37,181 nt of DNA, from assembly GCA_903876045.1 (NCBI GenBank), contig CAIQYP010000549.1:1-37181 (forward strand), read 5' to 3'. The DNA is from an uncultured beta proteobacterium. GTDB lineage: Bacteria > Pseudomonadota > Gammaproteobacteria > Burkholderiales > Burkholderiaceae_C. Under the pieces are notes generated by a model. The model was not told the origin of the DNA, ran no database searches, and saw only the letters and a program-made list of their open reading frames with translations. Shown piece after piece: positions 1 to 7,887 of this stretch. The position numbers were made by a program, and so were the translations under genes. The first letter of the stretch is position 1. Every line of letters begins with the position of its first letter.

Positions 1-2
1 AG

Positions 3-428
3 GGCGGCGCTTCACCCCCATCTGCCTCGCCAACCTCGCGTGTTGTGCCTTCAAAACCGGTAGTTCGTCCCCCGTTTCCGGCGAAGCCGGCAGCATCGCT
101 ACCTGATGAGGTGCAACTTGACTTTGTTCTACCGACTGCACCCATGCAATTGGCGCCAGCGACGCCTTCCGATCCGAAGACCGCTGCACTTGAGACGGTA
201 GAGTTGCATCACAAGCGCATCGCAAACACCATCCGTACCCTCTGGGGCTACAAGGAATGCAGCGTCTATATCAACAAATTGATCATGGCGGGTGGCGATG
301 GCATGGGCCACGCACGGGTAGGGTTCAACCAGGAAGCTGTGGAGGCCATGCTGGTGTTGTCTGATTTGCACGACGCAGAGTTCGGGCCGCCAGATAGTAT
401 TGGCGGCGGTCTGGGCCTCTCGATTTAA
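3..428 (+). CDS. Hypothetical protein, 5' end outside window
   Basis: I do not recognise this protein. The reading frame is open from the window edge to a TAA at 426-428, so the first visible GTG (position 45) is probably internal and the gene starts upstream. The visible N-terminal half is rich in Pro and Ala and looks like a flexible linker. The C-terminal ~75 residues (from about ETVELHHKRIANTIRTLWG) look folded, with a Gly-rich tail ending GGGLGLSI. There are no membrane segments or known motifs. It converges on the rep-type helicase gene with only 12 bp between the stop codons. Function unknown. Confidence 0.6.
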   Translation, partial: GGASPPSASPTSRVVPSKPVVRPPFPAKPAASLPDEVQLDFVLPTAPMQLAPATPSDPKTAALETVELHHKRIANTIRTLWGYKECSVYINKLIMAGGDGMGHARVGFNQEAVEAMLVLSDLHDAEFGPPDSIGGGLGLSI

Positions 429-440
429 CCAGTCGCCGGG

Positions 441-2573
441 TTAGCGCACGCCAGCCGCTGCAGCGGCAGAAGCCTGCGCCTTCAGGGCAAATTCTGCCCG
501 CAAGGCACGCAATTTTTCTCTCGGATCTTCTTTGATGGTGGCTTGATCCAGTGCCATTTCGGCAATAAATCGGCTGGGTAGGGCTGCCACTAGTTCACGC
601 CCCTTCTTGCGTCGGCGCGTCCAGCTAACAGCCAGGCTTCTTTGTGCGCGGGTAATGCCCACATACATCAGGCGCCGCTCTTCCTGCAAACGTGTGGCTA
701 GATCGTCATTCACGGCCTCTTCGTCGCGCACCACCCCGCCATCGGCTCCGGTGGCTTCCCTCAATTTGAACGGCAGCACCCCTTCATTTACACCCACCAG
801 CATGACGTGCGGCCATTCCAAACCCTTGGACGCGTGCAAGGTAGAAAGGGTCACTACGTTCTGGTCTTTCTCACGCTCGCTCAGGGTAGAGAGCAGGGCG
901 ATGGTTTGCGACACCTCCAGCAGGTTCTTGATTTCGCGCTCGTCAACCCCGGCCACACCTTCTACCTGGCCGCCGCAGCGCTGTGCCATCCATTCGCAAA
1001 ACTCTATGACGTTGGACCATTTGACAGCCGCCAACTTTTCACTTTCCTCGCCGTCGTAAAGGTGCTTGTCGTACCCTATTTCCTTCAGCCATTCGGCCAG
1101 AAAGGCGCCGGCATTCTCCGCGCCCTCGGTATGGCGGGCGCGGAATTGCAGGTCGTTTACATAGCGGCCAAATTCATGCAGGCTGCCCAGCGCCTTGCCG
1201 CTGAGCGAAGCTCCCAAGGATGACGAAAATAGTGCTTCGAACAGGCTAATCTTGTATTGGCCGGCAAAGACGCCCAGCGTGCCGAGGGTCTGGTGGCCGA
1301 TGCCTCGTTTAGGCGTGGTGACAGCGCGCACAAAGGCCGGGTCGTCATCGTTGTTGGCCCACAGGCGAAACCAGGCGCACAGGTCGCGGATTTCGGCACG
1401 GTCAAAAAAGCTTTGCCCGCCAGACACCTTGTACGGAATGTTTGCCTTGCGCAGTGCCTTCTCGAAGGGCTTGGCCTGGTGGTTGGCGCGGTACAGCACG
1501 GCGAAATCTTTGAATTCGCGGTATTGCTTGCCATCCTGCGCCAGACTTCCTTCGGCGCGCAAACTCTGGATACGGGCCACGGCGCGCTCGGCCTCATGCT
1601 CTTCGCTATCCGCATCGGTGACGCGCACCGGTTCGCCCTCGCCCAGATCGCTCCACAGGTTTTTGGGGAACAGCTTGGGATTGGGGCCGATTACATTGTT
1701 GGCGGCGCGCAGGATGGCGGAGGTGGAGCGGTAATTTTGCTCCAGCGTGATCACCTTCAGTGCCGGGAAGTCCAGCGGCAGCTTGCGCAAATTGTCCAAT
1801 GTGGCGCCGCGCCAGCCGTAGATGGACTGGTCGTCATCGCCCACGGCAGTGAAGCGGGCAGCGTCCGCTGTTTCGCCCACTAGCAGTTTGAGCATTTCGT
1901 ACTGCGTGGCGTTGGTGTCCTGGTATTCGTCCACCAGCACATGGCCCATTTGTGCCTGCCAGCGATGCCGCACCTCGGAGTGGTTTTGCAGCAGTTTGAG
2001 TGGCAGGCTTATCAGGTCATCAAAGTCGACGCTTTGGTAGGCGCTAAGCCGCTCCTCGTAGCGGCTCATGACGACTGCTGCCTGGCGCTCGTTGTCGTTT
2101 GCGGCTGCAGCCAGAGCCTGCTCCGCGTTCAGTCCGGCACTTTTCCAGGCGCTGATGGTCCATTGCCAAGCGCGTGCGGTGGCTGCGTCTACCGTGCCAC
2201 CGGCATCTTTCAGGATGCTGGTGACGTCGTCGGTATCCAGAATCGAGAAGGCAGGCTTGAGGCCCATCACTGCGCCATCCTGGCGCAGCATGCGTACGCC
2301 CAGCGAGTGAAAGGTACACACCACGACGTCCTTGGCCGGCTTGCCGATCAGGCTTTTTGCGCGTTCACGCATTTCGGCGGCAGCCTTGTTGGTAAAGGTG
2401 ATGGCGGCGATACGTTTGGCCGGCATGCCAGTCTGAATCAGGCGAGCGATCTTGTGGGTGATCACGCGTGTCTTGCCCGAACCCGCCCCAGCCAATACCA
2501 GGCAGGGGCCATGCAAAAAATTGACGGCCTCTTGCTGGGCCAGGTTCATACCGGAGGAGGTGGGGGCAGACAT
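441..2573 (-). CDS. rep: ATP-dependent DNA helicase Rep (UvrD/Rep, SF1A)
   Basis: This is a 3'-5' single-strand DNA translocase/helicase of superfamily 1, expected in the cytoplasm to clear proteins ahead of the replication fork. At 710 residues it is slightly longer than E. coli Rep (about 673). Visible motifs are Walker A GAGSGKT (29-35), TFTNKAA (motif Ia), Walker B DEYQDT (215-220), motif III GDDDQSIYGWRG (245-256), the LEQNYRS motif, TLHASKGLEWPHV, and VGITRAQ (motif VI). The sequence is closer to Rep than to UvrD across the N-terminal 250 residues. An internal Met at residue 9 (MNLAQQEAV) aligns with the usual Rep start, so the first eight residues may not be translated. Neither start has an obvious Shine-Dalgarno sequence. 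Confidence 0.93.
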   Translation of the reverse strand: MSAPTSSGMNLAQQEAVNFLHGPCLVLAGAGSGKTRVITHKIARLIQTGMPAKRIAAITFTNKAAAEMRERAKSLIGKPAKDVVVCTFHSLGVRMLRQDGAVMGLKPAFSILDTDDVTSILKDAGGTVDAATARAWQWTISAWKSAGLNAEQALAAAANDNERQAAVVMSRYEERLSAYQSVDFDDLISLPLKLLQNHSEVRHRWQAQMGHVLVDEYQDTNATQYEMLKLLVGETADAARFTAVGDDDQSIYGWRGATLDNLRKLPLDFPALKVITLEQNYRSTSAILRAANNVIGPNPKLFPKNLWSDLGEGEPVRVTDADSEEHEAERAVARIQSLRAEGSLAQDGKQYREFKDFAVLYRANHQAKPFEKALRKANIPYKVSGGQSFFDRAEIRDLCAWFRLWANNDDDPAFVRAVTTPKRGIGHQTLGTLGVFAGQYKISLFEALFSSSLGASLSGKALGSLHEFGRYVNDLQFRARHTEGAENAGAFLAEWLKEIGYDKHLYDGEESEKLAAVKWSNVIEFCEWMAQRCGGQVEGVAGVDEREIKNLLEVSQTIALLSTLSEREKDQNVVTLSTLHASKGLEWPHVMLVGVNEGVLPFKLREATGADGGVVRDEEAVNDDLATRLQEERRLMYVGITRAQRSLAVSWTRRRKKGRELVAALPSRFIAEMALDQATIKEDPREKLRALRAEFALKAQASAAAAAGVR

Positions 2574-2692
2574 GCAGACAGAAGTGGGGGGAGTGGAGAA
2601 GCGCAGACCAAAAGACGAGCGCTGATCTTAACGGCTGTCACTGGCATGACCACCCGCCGCGCCGAGGGCCTGCAAAGCGTCGACAATGCCGT

Positions 2693-3697
2693 GTGCTTGC
2701 AATTTTGACCCTGACGTTTCCCTTTTTCGCCCTGGTGGCTTGTGGCTACCTGGCGGCGCGCTTCGGGCTGCTGGCGCTTACCGCCATTCCGGGTCTCAAC
2801 GGCTTTGTGCTGTTCTTCGCCTTGCCTTGCATGCTGTACCGTTTTGGCGCTTCCGCTCCGACAGCACAGTTGTTCGACCCGGGGGTGGCTTTTACCTATC
2901 TGTTTTGTGGCTTGTTGATGGTGGGTTTGTGTTTGGCATTGACCCGGCGCGGCAGCATAGGGTGGAACGATGCTGCCTTTGGTGCGCTGGTCGCGGCATT
3001 TCCAAATACCGGATTTATGGGGGTGCCGCTGTTGGTGGCCTTGCTAGGGTCGGCTGCGGCCACGCCGGTTATCGTCTCGTTGCTGGTGGACATGGTGGTC
3101 ATTTCCAGCCTTTGCATTGCACTTTCGCGCTTGGGGCCGCATGGTGCGGGAACGGGAGTTTCGGAAGATGCAGTCAGTGCCGGGCAGGCCGCCCGCAAGG
3201 CGCTCAAAGGCGTGGCAGCCAATCCGTTGCCTTGGGCCATTCTTGCCGGTGCGCTGGTCTCTTGGCTGCAGCTTCAACTGCCCAAGCCGATTTTGACCAC
3301 CGTCGGGTTGTTGGCCGATGCTGCATCGCCGGTAGCGCTATTCACCATAGGTGCGGTATTGGCGCGATCACACATCCTGGCGCTGTCGGACCCCACCCAT
3401 GAAGTGCCTTGGCAAACCACGGTACCTGTGGCCCTACTGAAGTTATTTGTACACCCCGCGCTGGTGTATGGGGTCGGCACATTCGCCCTTGCATTGGGTC
3501 TGCCGCTGGCGCCGTTCGCGCTCAAAGTGCTGGTCTTGCTGGCTGCACTGCCCAGTGCCAGCAACGTGGTGTTGCTGGCCGAACGTTATGGCGCAGACAG
3601 CGGGCGCATTGCGCGCATTGTTCTGATCTCTACGGCCTGTGCGTTCTTTACCTTTTCTGGCGCAGTTGCTTTGATGGGCGGACGTGGGGGCGCATGA
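2693..3697 (+). CDS. AEC family transporter (auxin efflux carrier-like permease)
   Basis: This is a predicted inner-membrane permease of the AEC family, members of which move organic acids, malonate, amino acids or auxin-like anions. The 334-residue protein is almost wholly hydrophobic, with about ten membrane segments in two five-helix halves. It carries the typical family features FPFFALVACGYLAARFG at the N-terminus, FPNTGFMGVPLL in mid-first half, and LAALPSASNVVLLAERYG near the end. The start is a GTG with no clear ribosome binding site; the first usable hydrophobic helix begins directly after it. It is divergent from rep (119-bp gap). Its stop codon abuts three tandem 84-bp repeats. The substrate cannot be told from sequence. 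Confidence 0.85.
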   Translation: MLAILTLTFPFFALVACGYLAARFGLLALTAIPGLNGFVLFFALPCMLYRFGASAPTAQLFDPGVAFTYLFCGLLMVGLCLALTRRGSIGWNDAAFGALVAAFPNTGFMGVPLLVALLGSAAATPVIVSLLVDMVVISSLCIALSRLGPHGAGTGVSEDAVSAGQAARKALKGVAANPLPWAILAGALVSWLQLQLPKPILTTVGLLADAASPVALFTIGAVLARSHILALSDPTHEVPWQTTVPVALLKLFVHPALVYGVGTFALALGLPLAPFALKVLVLLAALPSASNVVLLAERYGADSGRIARIVLISTACAFFTFSGAVALMGGRGGA

Positions 3698-3950
3698 ACC
3701 CGGCGCCGGGCCGCCCCAAGCCGGGTTGGCCCCCTGAGGGGGCAGCGCAGCACACGCAGTGGCAAGCGTGGGGGCTCCTAAACCCGGCGCCGGGCCGCCC
3801 CAAGCCGGGTTGGCCCCCTGAGGGGGCAGCGCAGCACACGCAGTGGCAAGCGTGGGGGCTCCTAAACCCGGCGCCGGGCCGCCCCTAGCCGGGTTGGCCC
3901 CCTGAGGGGGCAGAGAGCCACACGCAGTGGGCGAACGTGGGGGCTCCTAA
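3697..3950 (+). repeat. Three tandem copies of an ~84-bp GC-rich palindromic repeat
   Basis: Units start at 3697, 3781 and 3865. The first two are 84 bp and virtually identical. The third is about 86 bp and has drifted (CTAG instead of CAAG in the middle, extra bases near the end). Each unit contains a 12-bp perfect palindrome CCCGGCGCCGGG (3699-3710 in unit 1), an inverted pair AACCCGGC/GCCGGGTT, and a strong hairpin with arms GCCCCC and GGGGGC around TGA (3729-3743 in unit 1). The array fills the whole gap between the converging AEC permease and priA genes. A fourth copy lies inverted at 7761-7838, so this is a dispersed family. The hairpins could act as a bidirectional transcription barrier, but there is no T-tract. 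Confidence 0.92.
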
Positions 3951-6218
3951 CTAAATAGCCGTAGGATCTACATCGACTGCCCAGCGGATCAATCCTTTGC
4001 AGGCAGGTTCGCCGCGGGTGGCGTGCAGCACATCGTGCCAAGCCGCCAAGAATTTCTGCAAAGCTGCGCGTGAGGGGCTTTCCACCAGCATCTGGGCGCG
4101 CTCCACATTGGCTATGCGCTGGATGGTCATGGGCACAGCCGGGTAAACGAAGACCTGCTCAAGGATCGGCGCCCAACCCGGCCACTGCGCCATGTCTTCT
4201 AACGCTGCAGCACGTGCCAGCGTTAAAAAGGCTTGGGCCGCTTCCTGCGTGCGCGCTTCGGCACGCACCAAAGCCTGTGCGCTGAAAGGTGGCATGCCCG
4301 CCTGTTCGCGCTCTCGGAGTTGTTGCTCGGCAAAGGTTGGGTAGTCGTGCGCTTTAAGAGCCGCGTAAAGCGGGTGGGCGGGTTGAAAGGTTTGTATCCA
4401 CACCTCACTGCTGGCGCCCAGTGCGGCATCGCGACCGGAGCGGCCAGCAGCCTGCATCAAAAGGCTGAACAATCGCTCCGGTGCCCTGAAGTCGCTGGAG
4501 AACAAAGCACCATCCGGGTTCACCGCCGCAACCAGAGTGATGCGACGAAAGTCATGGCCTTTGGCAATCATTTGCGTACCTACCAGTACATCCACTTCTC
4601 CGGCATGAACTGCCGCCAGTTGGGTTTCCAGCGTGCCCTTTAGCCGGGTGCTGTCGGCATCAATCCGGGCAATACGTAGCGGCTCTCCTTCCGGGAATTC
4701 GGTGCTGACCGTGCCGGGGCGGCGCACGTCGGCCAACAACTCGACCAATTGCTCTTCCAACTGTTCCGTGCCGCGCCCCATTGGCTCGATGTCGACGTTG
4801 CCGCAGGTGGGACAAGCGCGGGGCACCCGCTCGGTAAAACCACAGTGGTGGCAGCGCAGGGTGCGGTCGATTTTGTGAAACACACGAAAGGCCGAGCAAT
4901 GCGGGCATTCGCTCTTCCAACCGCAATCGGCGCAGTGCAGCACGGGGGCATAGCCGCGCCGGTTCAAAAAAACCATGCACTGCTCGCCACGCGCTACCCG
5001 CTCGCGAATGGCATCCAACAGCGGCAGTGAGAAGACCGCCCTGCGCGGCTGGTGGTTCATGTCCACGCGGCGCACCAGGGGAAGGCCGTCTGGCGTGCCG
5101 GACTTCAAGCGCATGGCGTCGCGTGCCTGAACTTGATGGCTGGTCGTTGTGATAGGCACAGTGCTTGTGCTGGAAGCTGCGTCAGCGCTATTTGGAGTAT
5201 CCGAATTGACTAACGGCGCCATAGTGCCAATGCGGCTGGGCATATGCAGACGCTGATAGCGCCCGCCTTCTGCTGCCGGTCGGCTCTGGTACCAACTCTC
5301 CAGCGAAGGTGTGGCCGAACCCAGGATGACTTTGGCGTTTTCCAACTTGCCCCGGTAAACGGCGAGGTCTCGTGCCGAGTAGCGCGCACCTTCGCTGCTT
5401 TTGTAGCTGGGGTCGTGCTCCTCGTCCACCACAATCAGGCGCAGTGCTGGCAGGGACGCAAACACCGCCATGCGCGTGCCCAACACAATGCGCGCGCTGC
5501 CGCTGTGGGCAGCAAGCCAACTTTTCAGCCGCTGCGGGTTGGTCATGCCGCTGTGCATGGAAACTACAGACTGTTCGCCGTAATGTGGCGCAAAGCGCGC
5601 CAGAAAGCGTGCCTCCAGTTGCGGCGTCAGGTTGATCTCTGGCACCATGACCAGTGCCTGGGCATCCGGGTCGCGTGCCAGCAGTTCAGCCACGGCGTGC
5701 AGGTAAACCTCGGTCTTACCGCTACCGGTGGCACCAAACAGCAAGAACGGCCCGGTTTGCGCTTGAATTTGTTCAAGCGCCTGGGTTTGTTCAGGGCTCA
5801 ATGTCTGGGCAGGTTGCGCAATACCGGCAACATCTGTAAGTACTGGCTTACGTTTGAGCCGACGCTGCATCTGGATCGGCGTGAGATCTCGCAACTGTGG
5901 CGGCAGGGCCGCCAGTGCGACTTCCCCTACCGAGCGCTGGTAATAGTGGGCCGCAAATGTCACCAACTGCTGCCACGCCTGCCCCAGCGGCGCAATGCCA
6001 TCCAGCGTGCCGGCAATATCGCGTACCTTATCCGGGTCAATTTCTCCAGTGGCGTCTACCGCAGTGGGTTCCCAGACCAGGCCCAAGGTTTCGCGTTTAC
6101 CCAAGGGTACCCGTACCAGTGTGCCCGGCGCCAGGGGCTGGGAGCTGCGATAGGTCAACACCGGCCCTAGCGCGGAGTGCGCCGGGGTCTGCACCAGAAC
6201 GCACAGCCAGGTGTTCAT
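3951..6218 (-). CDS. priA: Primosomal protein N' (replication restart helicase PriA)
   Basis: PriA recognises collapsed replication forks and reloads the replisome through a 3'-5' SF2 helicase activity. Visible are an N-terminal DNA-binding domain (about 1-110), Walker A GATGSGKT (162-169), the DEEH box (265-268), eight cysteines in four CxxC pairs forming the two zinc sites (CADC, CPHC, CHHC, CPTC), the GTQMIAKGHDF motif and the C-terminal WAVDVDP. I place the start at the ATG at 6218 (MNTWLCVLVQTP), giving 755 residues; a TTG two codons upstream is less likely. A poorly conserved Ser/Thr-rich segment of roughly 45 residues is inserted between the DEEH lobe and the zinc region, in place of a short linker. 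It is likely co-oriented with hemE upstream, though 381 bp separate them. Confidence 0.95.
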   Translation of the reverse strand: MNTWLCVLVQTPAHSALGPVLTYRSSQPLAPGTLVRVPLGKRETLGLVWEPTAVDATGEIDPDKVRDIAGTLDGIAPLGQAWQQLVTFAAHYYQRSVGEVALAALPPQLRDLTPIQMQRRLKRKPVLTDVAGIAQPAQTLSPEQTQALEQIQAQTGPFLLFGATGSGKTEVYLHAVAELLARDPDAQALVMVPEINLTPQLEARFLARFAPHYGEQSVVSMHSGMTNPQRLKSWLAAHSGSARIVLGTRMAVFASLPALRLIVVDEEHDPSYKSSEGARYSARDLAVYRGKLENAKVILGSATPSLESWYQSRPAAEGGRYQRLHMPSRIGTMAPLVNSDTPNSADAASSTSTVPITTTSHQVQARDAMRLKSGTPDGLPLVRRVDMNHQPRRAVFSLPLLDAIRERVARGEQCMVFLNRRGYAPVLHCADCGWKSECPHCSAFRVFHKIDRTLRCHHCGFTERVPRACPTCGNVDIEPMGRGTEQLEEQLVELLADVRRPGTVSTEFPEGEPLRIARIDADSTRLKGTLETQLAAVHAGEVDVLVGTQMIAKGHDFRRITLVAAVNPDGALFSSDFRAPERLFSLLMQAAGRSGRDAALGASSEVWIQTFQPAHPLYAALKAHDYPTFAEQQLREREQAGMPPFSAQALVRAEARTQEAAQAFLTLARAAALEDMAQWPGWAPILEQVFVYPAVPMTIQRIANVERAQMLVESPSRAALQKFLAAWHDVLHATRGEPACKGLIRWAVDVDPTAI

Positions 6219-6357
6219 CGGCAAGTTGATAAAAGCAGAAAACAGGTCATTCAGTGAGGGAGGACGGGGTGCCGCTAGGCCTGTTTGTTGAAGTGAAACT
6301 TAGGAAAGTGAGCTAAGTACTTGATTTACAAGGTGTTTGCAGGCGACTCGGAATTTC

Positions 6358-6366
6358 TGTGGATAA
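6358..6366 (-). promoter_or_regulatory. Perfect DnaA box (TTATCCACA on minus strand)
   Basis: The plus strand reads TGTGGATAA, the exact complement of the E. coli high-affinity DnaA box TTATCCACA. It lies 140 bp upstream of the priA start. Whether DnaA binds here, either to regulate priA or as part of an origin, is inference. Confidence 0.5.
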
Positions 6367-6394
6367 CTTTGTTTATATCTTCCATTGAGCCCCG

Positions 6395-6421
6395 CCAAAG
6401 CCTTGCGCAACAAGGCTTTGG
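6395..6421. repeat. 11-bp perfect inverted repeat (hairpin)
   Basis: The arms CCAAAGCCTTG (6395-6405) and CAAGGCTTTGG (6411-6421) are exact complements around a 5-nt loop. No T-tract follows on either strand, so it does not look like an intrinsic terminator. It sits between the DnaA box and the AT-rich core. Confidence 0.75.
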
Positions 6422-6462
6422 CTGAAATGCCCGAAAAAAAAGCAAAATTTAATATCCTTATA

Positions 6463-6475
6463 AATCAACAACTTA
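6463..6475 (+). promoter_or_regulatory. IHF consensus match (WATCAANNNNTTR)
   Basis: The sequence AATCAACAACTTA fits every fixed position of the IHF core consensus and lies in an A/T-rich stretch, as IHF sites usually do. Chance matches to this 13-mer are not rare, so binding is only inferred. Confidence 0.4.
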
Positions 6476-6544
6476 CAAGCGCTATTGAGTTTGTAGCGCG
6501 CCATGTTCAGTTTTTGCATTGCTGCTCTGCCGCAACACCTTTTT

Positions 6545-6553
6545 TGTGCATAA
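6545..6553 (-). promoter_or_regulatory. DnaA-box-like site (TTATGCACA)
   Basis: The plus strand reads TGTGCATAA, whose complement TTATGCACA fits the relaxed DnaA consensus TTWTNCACA. It lies within the small palindrome GCATAAGTTATGC (6548-6560), 47 bp beyond the hemE stop. It has the same orientation as the perfect box 187 bp away. Confidence 0.35.
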
Positions 6554-6599
6554 GTTATGCGTGCCGCGCTTGCATGACGGTCAAAATGTGGTATGAAAT

Positions 6600-7709
6600 T
6601 CAGGCTCTTTGGGCTTTTGAGTGTTTATGTACGGCTTCCACCAATGCCGCCACGTTTTCCGGTGGCGTGTACTGGCTGATGCCATGCCCCAGGTTGAAAA
6701 TCTGCGTCGGACCGGTGCCGGAGCCCTGGTAAGGTGTGCCAAAGCTGTCCAGCACGCGCGCCACTTCGGTTGCAATCTGGGCCGGTGGCGCAAACAGCAC
6801 GTTGGGATCGATATTGCCCTGTAAGGCCTTGCCGGGACCATTTTCTGTACCACCGACCAGCGCACGCGCGGCGCCCAGATTGACCGTCCAGTCCAGGCCC
6901 AGCACTTCGCAGTCCAGCGGCGCCATTTCCTTGAGCCACAGGCCACCACCCTTGGTGAAGACCAGGCGTGGCACGATCTGGCCGTCTGCGCCCGTGCGCT
7001 TGAGTTGGGACAGCACGCGTTTGGTGTATTCCAGCGAAAAGTCCTGGAAGGCGCCATCGGCCAGCACACCGCCCCAACTGTCGAAAATCATCACGGCCTG
7101 GGCGCCAGCATCAATCTGTGCATTCAGATAGGTGGCCACAGCATCGGCGTTGATGGCCAGGATGCGGTGCATCAGGTCAGGGCGTGAATACAGCATGGTC
7201 TTGACCAGGCGGTAGTCGTCCGAACCTTTGCCTTCGACCATGTAGCAGGCCAGCGTCCAGGGGCTGCCGGAAAAGCCGATCAGCGGCACGCGGCCATTCA
7301 GCGCTTTGCGGATGGAGGTGACGGCGTCAAATACGTAGCGCAGCTTGTCCATGTCTGGCACTTCCAACTTGTCGACCGCCGCTTCATCACGCACGGCGGT
7401 GGCAAAGCGCGGGCCTTCGCCCAGGGCAAAAGACAGGCCCAGCCCCATGGCGTCGGGCACCGTCAGGATGTCGGAAAACAGAATGGCAGCGTCCAACGGA
7501 TAGCGATCCAGCGGCTGCAGCGTCACTTCGGTGGCGTAGTCGGTATTCGTGGCCAGGCCCATGAAGCTGCCGGCTTTGGCCCGCGTGGCGCAGTACTCGG
7601 GCAGGTAACGACCGGCTTGGCGCATCAGCCACAGGGGGGTGTAAGGGGTGGCTTGGCGCATGCAGGCGCGCAAAAAGGTGTCGTTCTGGAGCGGGGCGTA
7701 TGCGGTCAT
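6600..7709 (-). CDS. hemE: Uroporphyrinogen decarboxylase HemE
   Basis: HemE removes the four acetate carboxyls of uroporphyrinogen III to give coproporphyrinogen III, a cytoplasmic step of haem synthesis that needs no cofactor. The 369-residue length is normal for bacterial HemE (about 350-370). Family signatures are present: [17 protein letters not shown] near residue 22 (the substrate-binding Arg loop), [16 protein letters not shown] with the catalytic Asp, [16 protein letters not shown], and NLGHGI near the C-terminus. The ATG at 7709 begins the protein directly before the conserved N-terminus. It lies between priA and dsbD on the same strand. The haem link to the globin gene at 14.6 kb is probably coincidental. 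Confidence 0.97.
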   Translation of the reverse strand: MTAYAPLQNDTFLRACMRQATPYTPLWLMRQAGRYLPEYCATRAKAGSFMGLATNTDYATEVTLQPLDRYPLDAAILFSDILTVPDAMGLGLSFALGEGPRFATAVRDEAAVDKLEVPDMDKLRYVFDAVTSIRKALNGRVPLIGFSGSPWTLACYMVEGKGSDDYRLVKTMLYSRPDLMHRILAINADAVATYLNAQIDAGAQAVMIFDSWGGVLADGAFQDFSLEYTKRVLSQLKRTGADGQIVPRLVFTKGGGLWLKEMAPLDCEVLGLDWTVNLGAARALVGGTENGPGKALQGNIDPNVLFAPPAQIATEVARVLDSFGTPYQGSGTGPTQIFNLGHGISQYTPPENVAALVEAVHKHSKAQRA

Positions 7710-7760
7710 GTATTTGGGCTCAGATCAAAAGTGGGATGCCAGCATTGTCGCAGGAGACGG

Positions 7761-7838
7761 TAGCCCCCACGCTTGCCACTGCGTGTGCTGCGCTGCCCCC
7801 CGAGGGGACTAATCCCGCTTGGGGCGGCCCGGCGCGGG
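7761..7838 (-). repeat. Dispersed copy of the 84-bp repeat, inverted and diverged
   Basis: Read on the minus strand this segment aligns along its length with the units at 3697-3950. Shared blocks include CCCACGCTTGCCACTGCGTG, TGCTGCGCTGCCCCC and GCTTGGGGCGGCCCGGCGC as read on the plus strand. The hairpin core has drifted (GCCCCCCGAGGGGAC), so the stem is weaker. It lies in the 178-bp gap between the hemE start and the end of dsbD, on the promoter side of hemE. Confidence 0.88.
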
Positions 7839-7887
7839 ATTGCGGCCCCCAGGCGCGCCTCTTGGTGCTGTGTGGATGCGGGCCGGC

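Larger units (their letters stand above)
6219..6599. other. priA-hemE intergenic region, AT-rich core with DnaA/IHF-like sites
   Basis: This 381-bp gap is the longest non-coding stretch in the window. I see no convincing gene in it; an ORF running from 6385 into hemE on the other strand is a shadow. It holds a strong hairpin, an A/T-rich core (about 6428-6476) unlike the surrounding GC-rich DNA, a perfect DnaA box, a second box matching the relaxed DnaA consensus, a perfect IHF consensus match and a small inverted repeat GCGCTA/TAGCGC (6479-6484 with 6494-6499). It must contain the priA promoter and the end of the hemE transcript. Confidence 0.7.

Noticed and set aside
1257-1883. Plus-strand open frame of 208 codons opposite the rep gene
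   Set aside because: It lies wholly antisense to a well-supported helicase, has no recognisable domain, and reflects the high GC third-position bias of the opposite strand.
3409-3888. Open frame running from the permease gene through the tandem repeats
   Set aside because: The part before 3697 is a shadow of the permease and the rest is repeat; the frame is open only because 84 is a multiple of three.
3697-3950. CRISPR array
   Set aside because: The units are directly abutting 84-bp repeats with no unique spacers, and no cas gene is near.
5244-6170. Plus-strand open frame of 308 codons opposite priA
   Set aside because: Antisense to motif-bearing PriA coding sequence; composition rich in Arg, Gln, Cys and His as expected for a shadow frame.
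6395-6421. Intrinsic terminator for hemE
   Set aside because: The hairpin is strong but neither strand has a T-tract after it.
6385-6732. Possible 115-residue plus-strand gene in the priA-hemE gap
   Set aside because: Its second half is antisense to hemE and its first half has no protein-like character or ribosome site.
7710-7887. Possible small gene in the hemE-dsbD gap
   Set aside because: Open frames here are made of the dispersed repeat and have no start signal or domain.
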